Assembly: GCA_937957815.1 (NCBI GenBank) | Contig: CALFXN010000419.1 | Coordinates: 1-16,018, forward strand | Length of the DNA stretch: 16,018 nt | DNA from: an uncultured Synergistales bacterium | Lineage (GTDB): Bacteria; Synergistota; Synergistia; Synergistales; Aminobacteriaceae | Direction: 5' to 3' | In this document: positions 6,994 through 13,067 of the stretch, piece by piece | How positions within the stretch are numbered: position 1 is the stretch's first letter | How the letters are laid out: every line of letters begins with the position of its first letter | Position numbers and translations under genes: made by a program | The notes under the pieces: model-generated | The model's database searches: none | What the model was told of the DNA's origin: nothing | What the model saw: the letters and a program-made list of their open reading frames with translations, nothing else

Positions 6994-7012
6994 GAGTACG
7001 TTCCGTTTCGAG

Positions 7013-7035
7013 GGTGCGCGCTTTTTGCGCGCACC
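7013..7035 (+). terminator. 9-bp GC hairpin with T5 loop; terminator or leader structure
   Basis: GGTGCGCGC (7013-7021), loop TTTTT, then GCGCGCACC (7027-7035): a perfect nine-base-pair stem. It lies 20 bases after the stop of the 145-residue gene and six bases before the GGAGG binding site of the dehydratase gene. There is no U-tract after the stem, so it is not a standard intrinsic terminator. It could be an RNA-stability hairpin for the upstream message or a control element for the dehydratase. Confidence 0.45.
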
Positions 7036-7053
7036 GGCTGGGAGGATGATCCC

Positions 7054-8922
7054 GTGAACACGCTCCATGTCCGTTTCGTCTCCTGGTGGGTCGGGCTGGC
7101 CCGGAGAACCAGGAATGTTGTCCTGATAGATATCGTCTGTTGCTTCATCGCGTCGTATCTGGGGTTCGCCCTTCGGCTCACGCTTTTTCTCCCCTCGGTC
7201 TACATCGGAATCTTTCTCAGCAGCACATCGCTCTTTTGCCTGATCGTGTGCTGTTCCTTCGCCGCGGGGGGAATCTATTCCGTGTACTGGCCCCAGGCGA
7301 GCGTCGAGGAGTATTCGCGGCTCTCCCGGTTCTACGTCATCGCGGCGCTCATATTCTCTCTGGTCGGGATTTTCTGGAAGGGGCTCCTGCTCCCGAGGGT
7401 ATCGCTCGCGATTCTGCTTCTTTCGGGAATCATCCTCTGTGGGACCGTGCGCGCGTCATGGCGCTTTTTCGCGTCCGGCGGCCGCGCTCCCCGCGAAGGA
7501 ATCCGGACGCTCATCGTCGGGGCGGGCGAGGCGGGGACGTTGCTTGCCAGAGACCTGAACCGCAACGTGTCGGATCTTCTCCCGGTCGGGTACGTCGACG
7601 ACGATCCCGACAAACGCGGAAAGACGGTTGCGGGAATTCCCGTTCTCGGTTCCGTCGACAGAATCGGCGGGATCATACGGGAAAAAGACGTCCGCGTCGT
7701 CGTGATAGCCATTCCCTCGGCCTCGGGAACGCGTATCAGGAAGATCTTCGACTCCGTCGTTCCCACCGGAGTCGAGGTCCGGGTCCTTCCGAGCCTTCGC
7801 GAGATCGCCGGCGGAAAGGTCTCCATCAGCAGACTCAGGAAGGTCCGGCTCGAAGACCTCCTCGGGCGCGAACAGGTCAGGCTCGATCTGGAGGAGATCT
7901 CGGGCGTCATCAGGGGCAGGACGGTCCTTGTGACGGGCGCCGGAGGCTCCATCGGCGCCGAAATAGCACGTCAGGTCGCGCAGTACGCCCCGAAAGAGCT
8001 CATCCTTCTCGGACACGGAGAGCAGTCGATCTACGCGCTTCTCGAGACCTTCACGCGTGAACGCATCGGCGTGCCGTACCGTCCCGTCATCGCCGACGTC
8101 GCCGACCCCGTGGCGATGGAATCGGTCTTTCGGATTCACGCTCCCGGGCTCGTTTTTCACGCCGCGGCGCACAAGCATGTCCCCCTGATGGAAATGAACC
8201 CGAGGGAATCGATGCGCGTCAACGCGGGCGGAACGCTTACGGTCGCGCGACTGGCGGGAAGGTACGGCGCCGAAAAGATGGTGCTCATTTCGACGGACAA
8301 GGCAGTCAATCCGACGAGCGTGATGGGAGCGAGCAAGCGCGTCGCGGAAATGGTGCTTCACGAGGTCGGCAGAGAATACGCGAAGACGGCCTTTATGGCG
8401 GTCCGCTTCGGAAACGTCCTCGGAAGCCGGGGAAGCGTCATTCCGAAGTTCGAGGACCAGATTTCCTCAGGGCTTCCCGTGACCGTGACGCACCCGGAGA
8501 TGCGCCGCTATTTCATGCTCATCCCCGAAGCCGTCAACCTTGTGCTTCAGTCCGCAGCCCTCGGGACGGGCGGAGAGCTCTTCGTTCTCGATATGGGGGA
8601 TCCCGTGAGAATCGTCGATATGGCCGAAATGCTCATCCGCCTGCACGGATACGAGCCCTACAGGGATGTTCCGATCGTTTTCACCGGGATCCGGAGGGGG
8701 GAGAAGCTTTTCGAGGAGCTTTTCTACGACCCGTCGCGCGTGCAGACGACGGCGCACGAGAAGATCTTCGTCTCGAACCTTGCGATCCGGAGTTCCGAAC
8801 CCGGAAGCGTAACGGAAAAAGTGGAAGGCATCGTCTCCATGGAGGATGGGGATATACTCCGGGTCATGGAAAGCCTCGTCCCGGAATATACCCCATCGGC
8901 GCCCGTCAACGGCGCGAAATGA
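7054..8922 (+). CDS. Membrane nucleotide-sugar 4,6-dehydratase (WbpM/CapD/FlaA1-like)
   Basis: The protein has 622 residues. Four membrane helices occupy about 22-40, 48-75, 93-110 and 116-133. A first Rossmann domain starts at RTLIVGAGEAG (151-161) and runs to about 245 (CoA-binding-like). The C-terminal extended SDR domain begins at TVLVTGAGGSIG (290-301). The active-site region STDKAVNPTSVMGASKR contains D415, K416, M424 and K428; Met in place of the usual Tyr is the known arrangement of large WbpM-type enzymes. The expected reaction is NAD(P)-dependent 4,6-dehydration of a UDP-N-acetylhexosamine at the inner membrane for surface polysaccharide synthesis. GTG 7054 follows GGGAGG. No other glycan genes are nearby. 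Its end overlaps the convergent SYLF gene by 17 bases. Confidence 0.93.
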   Translation: MNTLHVRFVSWWVGLARRTRNVVLIDIVCCFIASYLGFALRLTLFLPSVYIGIFLSSTSLFCLIVCCSFAAGGIYSVYWPQASVEEYSRLSRFYVIAALIFSLVGIFWKGLLLPRVSLAILLLSGIILCGTVRASWRFFASGGRAPREGIRTLIVGAGEAGTLLARDLNRNVSDLLPVGYVDDDPDKRGKTVAGIPVLGSVDRIGGIIREKDVRVVVIAIPSASGTRIRKIFDSVVPTGVEVRVLPSLREIAGGKVSISRLRKVRLEDLLGREQVRLDLEEISGVIRGRTVLVTGAGGSIGAEIARQVAQYAPKELILLGHGEQSIYALLETFTRERIGVPYRPVIADVADPVAMESVFRIHAPGLVFHAAAHKHVPLMEMNPRESMRVNAGGTLTVARLAGRYGAEKMVLISTDKAVNPTSVMGASKRVAEMVLHEVGREYAKTAFMAVRFGNVLGSRGSVIPKFEDQISSGLPVTVTHPEMRRYFMLIPEAVNLVLQSAALGTGGELFVLDMGDPVRIVDMAEMLIRLHGYEPYRDVPIVFTGIRRGEKLFEELFYDPSRVQTTAHEKIFVSNLAIRSSEPGSVTEKVEGIVSMEDGDILRVMESLVPEYTPSAPVNGAK

Positions 8923-9604
8923 TCCGGTCGAGTTCGGCGGTAACGGAACGGATGCGGGCGTCCGAAGCCCGTTTCGCGAGCGCGTTTTTCGCGCTCATGG
9001 TCGTCTTCCAGTACTCGTTGTTCGACGTGGTGTCGACGTTGACGGCCGCGCCTTCGAGCGAGATCCCGGCGAAGAGCCCCTTCGTCATGGAGTAGCTGTA
9101 GATCGATGCCTTCAGGTTGATATCTGTCCCGAGTTCTCCCCGGCGCCCGACCGGTCCGGCCGCGACGGCGAGATCGCCGTCGAGTTTCATGTTGTTTCCC
9201 ATGAACCCTTCGAGTCCGCGGTCATTCGTGATGACGAGAACGAGTGCGATTGACTGCGCCCCTATCTGAAGCCCCCAAGAGGCCCCGGCGATCTTCACGA
9301 AACTCGGCCCGTACCAGCGCCCGGAGCCGTCGCGCTTCAGCACGAGCCCTTCGCCGTACGTTCCGCCGAAGACGAGTCCCGCCTTGACGACGGACGGAAA
9401 GACCACGACGCCCTTCGCCTTCGAAAGAAGGTCTCCCATCGTTCCCGCGTCCTTCTGGAGCGACATTTCCTTCAGAACCTTCGCGCTTTCGCCGATCAGT
9501 TTCGTCGGTCCGGCCGCCCATGCGGCCGAACACGCGAGAAAGAGGCACAGCGCGAAGACGATGCCCGATATTCGTCGTATCCGTTGTCCGCATTTCCCTG
9601 CCAT
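8906..9604 (-). CDS. Exported SYLF (YSC84-like) lipid-binding domain protein
   Basis: The protein has 232 residues. The N-terminus has a basic stretch (residues 4-11), a hydrophobic core (13-25) and an AWA-A cleavage site near residue 30, so export to the periplasm by signal peptidase I is likely. FLAC at 22-25 is a poor lipobox. The SYLF domain fills the rest: AKGVVVFPSVVKAGLVFGG, YGPSFVKIAGASWGLQIG, ALVLVITNDRGLEGF, then a beta-rich part ending in Asp-Ile-Asn-Leu-Lys-Ala. SYLF proteins bind phosphoinositides or other membrane lipids; the bacterial role is not defined. AGGGAGGGG lies upstream of the ATG. It diverges from the TPR gene and converges on the dehydratase with overlapping ends. 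Confidence 0.92.
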   Translation of the reverse strand: MAGKCGQRIRRISGIVFALCLFLACSAAWAAGPTKLIGESAKVLKEMSLQKDAGTMGDLLSKAKGVVVFPSVVKAGLVFGGTYGEGLVLKRDGSGRWYGPSFVKIAGASWGLQIGAQSIALVLVITNDRGLEGFMGNNMKLDGDLAVAAGPVGRRGELGTDINLKASIYSYSMTKGLFAGISLEGAAVNVDTTSNNEYWKTTMSAKNALAKRASDARIRSVTAELDRIISRR

Positions 9605-9684
9605 CCGTAATCCCCTCCCTGACCTGGTCGTATGTTCCCGCGTACTCTAGCATATTTCCGGAAGAAGATAAAACTTCGCCTTCG

Positions 9685-9713
9685 TTGACGCACGCTCGGT
9701 GATCAAGTAGACT
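9685..9713 (+). promoter_or_regulatory. Sigma-70-type promoter candidate for the TPR/HATPase operon
   Basis: TTGACG (9685-9690), a 17-base spacer and TAGACT (9708-9713) match the consensus at 5 of 6 and 4 of 6 positions. Transcription would begin near 9720, giving a leader of under 20 bases that still contains the GGGGAGG binding site before ATG 9737. It uses the same -35 hexamer as the 3693 promoter. Confidence 0.5.
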
Positions 9714-9736
9714 CGCGGCGGAAAGGGGAGGATTCG

Positions 9737-10621
9737 ATGCGCAGGAACGACGCGGAAAACGACATGCGCCATCTTCTTGAGGAAGCCCGGTCGTCCCGGG
9801 GTTCTGAAAAAACGGCGCACTTCGCGCGGCGGATGCTCGAGGAAGATCCGGATAACCCCGAAGGACTTTTGCTGCTGGCGAAGACAAGCGATTCCGACCA
9901 GGAGCGCATCGATCTTCTCGAACGGGCCCGCGAGAACTGTGAATCGCGCCAGCAGGGAATCGGAAGCGATATCGGGCTTCTCGTCGACATCATGCAGGAA
10001 CTCGTGGTCTCCCTGCTCGCCGAAGGCCGTGCGGCAGAGGGCATCGACGTCAGCAGGGAGATCCTCGAATACGATCCCGACAACATGACTCTCGCCCGTA
10101 CATTGCTCTATCGCTGTCTGATCGAAGACGGCCGGTATTCGGAAGTCCTCGAGGAATCATTTTCCGATCCGGACCCGTCTCCGGCGCGGGAGCATTCGCG
10201 CGCGATAGCAGCCTTCCTGATGGAGGGAGTTTCGCCCGAATCGTGGAAGGCACTCTGGGAGGTCTTTCGGACGGAAGCCGCAATTCCCTTTCTGATGCTT
10301 GGCTATCTCGATACGAGCGGAGACGAGGAAACGGATGCCTTCGCAGAATTCTACGCGGACGCCTGGTCCGTCACGGTTCCGCTCAGAAACTGGCTCACGG
10401 GAGGCATGTTGCTCTTCAGCGAACTGACGGGACGGTTCGATGCGATTCCGGAGGAAACGCTCCGGATATTTTCGGAATCGTTGCGCCTGGACGATATCCT
10501 CGAAGAGGCGAAGACGAGACTTTTCGAAGCCGGGGATACCGGAAGAATGGAGGCTTCGGAACGAGATGCGCTCATCCTCGGTATCCTCGAGTCCATCACA
10601 TCGGGCAGGAAAATCGGATAG
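9737..10621 (+). CDS. TPR-like helical repeat protein
   Basis: The protein has 294 residues and no signal peptide or membrane helix. Two TPR-like units are visible: residues about 21-53 (EKTAHFARRMLEEDPDNPEGLLLLAK) and about 85-130 (ELVVSLLAEGRAAEGIDVSREILEYDPDN, then ARTLLYRCLIEDGRYSEVLEE). The D-P-D-N turns after a helix are characteristic. The layout recalls bacterial relatives of the ST7-type TPR proteins. Residues 150-294 are helical and acidic without a recognised domain. It is probably a cytosolic protein-interaction scaffold. GGGGAGG precedes ATG 9737. It is the first gene of a pair with the HATPase 22 bases downstream, which suggests that the two act together, but no direct evidence shows this. 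Confidence 0.85.
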   Translation: MRRNDAENDMRHLLEEARSSRGSEKTAHFARRMLEEDPDNPEGLLLLAKTSDSDQERIDLLERARENCESRQQGIGSDIGLLVDIMQELVVSLLAEGRAAEGIDVSREILEYDPDNMTLARTLLYRCLIEDGRYSEVLEESFSDPDPSPAREHSRAIAAFLMEGVSPESWKALWEVFRTEAAIPFLMLGYLDTSGDEETDAFAEFYADAWSVTVPLRNWLTGGMLLFSELTGRFDAIPEETLRIFSESLRLDDILEEAKTRLFEAGDTGRMEASERDALILGILESITSGRKIG

Positions 10622-10643
10622 AGGAGAGGGGACGGAACGCGGG

Positions 10644-11228
10644 ATGCTCGAAGACCTTTCACAGCATATTCTCGACATTTCGGAAAACAGTCTCGGAGCG
10701 GGAGCGACGGAAATCCGGATCTCGCTGGCGGACGGAGAGGTTGCCGGACGCCTCGTGCTCGAGATCGGTGACAACGGACGCGGCATGGATCCGGGGTTTC
10801 TGCGTCGCGTCACCGATCCCTTCTGTACGAGCAGGACGACCCGCCGCGTAGGACTCGGCCTTCCGTTTCTCAAACAGTCCGCGGAACTGTGCGGCGGAGG
10901 ATTGGAGATCCGGTCGGAAAAAGGTATCGGAACACACGTCCGCGCGGAGTTCCGGACGGACAGCATCGATCTTCCGCCGCTCGGAGATGTTCCGGCCTCT
11001 GTAGGAATGATGATTGTCCTGCATCCGGACGTCAGGTGGCTCTTTCGGTACGCGACTCCCGACGGGGAATGGACACTCGACAGCCGGGATGTCCTCGAGA
11101 CGCTCGGGGACGATGAGGCGCTTCGCGACCCTTCGGTGGCGCTTTGGATCCGTGAGTACATCCGGGAGAACATGAACGGCATCGGGAAACAGGAGCCATC
11201 CTCCCCGGGAGGAACGCAGGAAGAGTGA
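10644..11228 (+). CDS. HATPase_c domain ATP-binding protein without histidine-phosphorylation domain
   Basis: The protein has 194 residues. Residues 1-105 carry the GHKL ATP-binding signs: N-box with E14-N15 (HILDISENSLGAGAT), G1 box DNGRGMD (43-49), a lid with TDPFCTSRTT, G2 GLGLP (70-74) and G3 GIGT (94-97). There is no DHp helix or phosphoacceptor His, no sensor and no membrane segment. Residues 110-194 are unassigned. Short proteins of this type occur next to iron-only hydrogenase and Complex-I-like genes in clostridia, Thermotogae and Synergistota, where they are thought to be regulatory; no such genes are seen here. It may act as an anti-sigma-like kinase or with the TPR protein. ATG 10644 follows GAGGAGAGGGGA. 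The open frame further upstream overlaps the TPR gene and is not used. Confidence 0.87.
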   Translation: MLEDLSQHILDISENSLGAGATEIRISLADGEVAGRLVLEIGDNGRGMDPGFLRRVTDPFCTSRTTRRVGLGLPFLKQSAELCGGGLEIRSEKGIGTHVRAEFRTDSIDLPPLGDVPASVGMMIVLHPDVRWLFRYATPDGEWTLDSRDVLETLGDDEALRDPSVALWIREYIRENMNGIGKQEPSSPGGTQEE

Positions 11229-11241
11229 GCGAATCGCGGGG

Positions 11242-11626
11242 TCGGACCCCCGGCGGAAGCTTGTCCTCCATGAGATGCCGGAGACTGAACGTCTCCCCGT
11301 CGACGACGAACGCCCCGTCCCCTACGGCGTGGAACGTGCGGCGCTCGGTTTTATCCGTGTCGATCCAGGCCTTACCTTGGCGGCGGGCAGGGAAGTCAGT
11401 CCGAAAGATGTGAATTTGTCGATGTCCGCGCCGGAACAGTCGCCGATGCGGACGACTGCCTCCGCGATGTCGACCGCCGGAACGGCGAGAACGCATTCCC
11501 GTGCCTTCGTCAACGCCAGGAACGGGGGTTCCACGGGCCGGTCGTGAGCGCGATGTGCGGCGTGAAGTCCGTGACCATATGCCACGTGATCGTCATGAGG
11601 TTGCTCTCCTCTGAAGGATATGTCGG
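11242..11626 (-). pseudogene. Flavin reductase (flavoredoxin-like) pseudogene, frameshifted and internally deleted
   Basis: Three frames read in order reconstruct a flavoredoxin-type FMN-binding protein. Frame one gives SEESNLMTITWHMV and HIALTTGPWN (to about 11530). Frame two gives FLALTKARECVLAVPAVD, IGDCSGADIDKF and FGLTSLPAAKV (to about 11376). Frame three gives KAWIDTDKTERRTFHAVGDG and the C-terminal LRHLMEDKLPPGV. The first switch lies at a run of five C residues on this strand (11524-11528) where six would restore the frame. The second lies at AAGGTAAGG (11370-11378), where about 35-40 codons present in the family (the strand after AxxV up to KAWID) are missing. An in-frame TAG at 11627-11629 also cuts off the N-terminus. 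Intact homologues reduce flavins or shuttle electrons in anaerobes. Confidence 0.75.
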
Positions 11627-11702
11627 CTATGTAACCGTTGACGCGGCGCAAGGACCGCAGAGCCTGCGCGAGACGAATCCTTTCGGCCCCGGGTGTTCCG
11701 CT

Positions 11703-11735
11703 GCACTGTTGTGACACAAGTCGGAAACACAGTGC
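11703..11735. repeat. Nested inverted repeat around the palindrome TTGTGACACAA
   Basis: GCACTGT (11703-11709) and ACAGTGC (11729-11735) are perfect arms, and inside the left part lies the perfect 11-base palindrome TTGTGACACAA (11709-11719). The unit sits between the flavin-reductase remnant and the terminator of the rsgA remnant. It could be a regulator binding site or the remains of a recombination site. It belongs to no coding frame that I can support. Confidence 0.4.
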
Positions 11736-11769
11736 AAAAAAAGAGCGCCTCGTACGAGATGCTCTTTTT
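11736..11769 (-). terminator. Bidirectional intrinsic terminator for the rsgA remnant
   Basis: AAAAAGAGC (11738-11746) pairs with GCTCTTTTT (11761-11769), and the interior contains the palindrome CTCGTACGAG (11749-11758) that extends the stem. Read on the minus strand the stem is followed by seven T residues, typical of an intrinsic terminator for rsgA, whose stop lies 34 bases away. Read on the plus strand a T5 stretch ends the stem, so it could also stop read-through from the left. Confidence 0.8.
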
Positions 11770-11802
11770 CCGGCAAGGTTCCGGACGTATCGGGGGCCTC
11801 GA

Positions 11803-12516
11803 TTACTGTCCCCGCCGTCTGTTCTTTTCTCTGGCGAACTTTCGGGCGTTTTTGATTCCGCCCATAGGAGCGAACATTGCGGTGATCTTTTCGGTTTCAA
11901 TCTGTCTCGAATTCAGTCCTTCGTAGCTCGCTTCCTTCTGTAGCTTGAAGTAACCGGCAAGGCGGCCTTCGGACAGAAGGCCATCCCGTACGGCGCAGTC
12001 CGGCTCTCTGGTATGAGTGCGGTCGTGAAACCTGCAACGCGTCGCCAGCTCGTCGATATCGGCAAATGCCTTCGTGAAGTCGGCACTCCCAATGCCGATC
12101 TCTCTCATCCCGGGAGTGTCGACGACGACGCCACCGCCTGGAACGGCGAAAAGCTCCCTTCTGGTCGTCGTATGCCTTCCCTTGTCGTCGTTTCCCGTAT
12201 CCCGGGTTTGAAGAAGGTCGAGTCCCATGATCCTGTTTATCAGCGTCGACTTGCCGACGCCCGACGAACCGATAAACGCGCCAGTCTTTCCACTATCGAT
12301 GTATCCCAGAAGAGACACGTAACCATCTTCCGTCAGACTCGAAGTCGCATGAATGTCGACCCCACAGGCGATCGCTTTGATCTCCGTCAGCTTTCGAGGA
12401 AGCGATCCACACGTGTCCGCCTTCGTAAGCACGATGACGGGAATGGCTTCGTTGCCCCACGCGATCCCAAGATACCGTTCCGTTCTTCGAAGATTGTAAT
12501 CGTTGTTGAGCGACAT
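11803..12516 (-). pseudogene. rsgA: RsgA (ribosome small subunit GTPase) remnant lacking OB-fold and a zinc ligand
   Basis: The frame encodes 237 residues that match the central and C-terminal part of RsgA. The circularly permuted GTPase motifs are complete: G4 TKAD (31-34), G1 GSSGVGKST (83-91), G2 RHTTT (114-118), G3 DTPG (133-136). The C-terminal zinc region reads CRFHDRTHTREPDC; the second of the usual Cys-x4-Cys-x-His-x5-Cys ligands is Arg166. The first 100-110 residues of the family, the OB-fold that binds the 30S subunit, are absent. The homology starts at ILCMSLNND just before ATG 12516, which has no ribosome binding site, and an in-frame stop lies 12 codons upstream. RsgA normally assists late 30S maturation. 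I read this as a truncated, decaying copy; translation of the GTPase fragment cannot be excluded. Confidence 0.8.
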
Positions 12517-12809
12517 ACATAGTATTCCCGAAGGAACCGATTGATGTGATGCTCATAGATCGAGATTGTCCCATTTGCCGCTCCTTCCGCTCTTTTCACG
12601 GTAAGAAACAACGGAAGCAGGATTTCATGAGATAGCTCCATTTTGAGAAAAGCGGTGACGGTTCCTCGTGTCATTTGTAAGCTTTCCCCGCTTTCCTTAT
12701 ATTCCACATATTGGTGAAATGTCATGAAGAGAAAGGGCGTTCCATAACTGATCACAGTACGTCTTTCCGATAAATAGTCGGAATTTTCCAGAACTACGTA
12801 AACCCGCAT
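12517..12809 (-). pseudogene. Possible N-terminal fragment of a tyrosine recombinase/integrase, low GC
   Basis: The open frame starting at ATG 12809 gives FLTVKRAEGAANGTISIYEH and then HINRFLREYY near its end. The pattern helix - RAEG - xxTI - YxxHxNRFLR resembles the SAM-like core-binding domain at the N-terminus of tyrosine recombinases. Catalytic R, H and Y residues would lie further on but are absent, because rsgA sequence takes over in another frame near 12525. By hand count the GC content of 12601-12780 is about 42%, against 53-63% in rows I counted on the right. There is no ribosome binding site at 12809. The similarity is from memory and moderate; the segment may instead be an unrelated foreign open frame. 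Confidence 0.35.
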
Positions 12810-12821
12810 GAGCGCCGGTTG

Positions 12822-12830
12822 TGCTATAAT
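12822..12830 (+). promoter_or_regulatory. Extended -10 promoter of the 6S RNA gene
   Basis: TGCTATAAT combines the extended TGn motif (12822-12824) with a perfect TATAAT (12825-12830). No clear -35 is present, which an extended -10 can tolerate. A start at G12837, seven bases downstream, fits the expected 5' end of the RNA. Confidence 0.72.
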
Positions 12831-12836
12831 AACATT

Positions 12837-13020
12837 GGACTGGAAGCCCTGCGGTGCCCGTGATCACAGTAACTGTCTTGAGCCAACACCTGACCTTAGC
12901 GGGGTTGACGTCCGGTTCGGCGGAAGCGGCGGTGTCCGCCGCAAATGCCAAGAATCGGCGGACTCCGAATATATGAGGACCGGGTCAAGACGTTCGTGAC
13001 ACGACATTGCGGGGATAGAT
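12837..13020 (+). ncRNA. ssrS: 6S RNA
   Basis: 6S RNA mimics an open promoter and sequesters the housekeeping RNA polymerase holoenzyme, mainly in stationary phase. The sequence shows the family's conserved blocks CCCTGCGGTG (12847-12856) and CTTGAGCCAACAC (12877-12889). The closing stem can be drawn by hand: CCCTGCGGTG pairs over ten positions with CATTGCGGGG (13005-13014), followed by CGTG with CACG and TCAC with GTGA. After a large central bubble, TTGAC (12905-12909) pairs with GTCAA (12984-12988) and CCGGTTC with GGACCGG, and a GC-rich apical hairpin closes the rod. The length of about 184 bases equals that of known 6S RNAs. A promoter and terminator flank it. Location just upstream of the HAD gene and rarA agrees with the known association of 6S genes with rarA in other bacteria. 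No protein frame here is convincing. Confidence 0.88.
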
Positions 13021-13023
13021 TCG

Positions 13024-13052
13024 GGCGCGACGTGTGTCGCGCCTCTTTTTTT
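13024..13052 (+). terminator. Intrinsic terminator of the 6S RNA gene
   Basis: GGCGCGAC (13024-13031), loop GTGT, GTCGCGCC (13036-13043), then TCTTTTTTT (13044-13052): a perfect eight-base-pair GC-rich stem with a clear U-tract. The next gene's ribosome binding site starts at the very next base. Confidence 0.93.
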
Positions 13053-13067
13053 AGGGGAGGTGTGTTC

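Noticed and set aside
7086..8060. 324-residue plus-strand frame within the dehydratase gene
   Set aside because: Out-of-frame shadow rich in Arg; the dehydratase frame has complete motifs.
11709..11719. CRP/FNR-type operator
   Set aside because: TTGTGA and its mirror overlap without the six-base spacer of such sites.
12697..12951. 84-residue minus-strand frame across the 6S RNA start
   Set aside because: Antisense to 6S RNA, no ribosome binding site, and the RNA structure explains the sequence.
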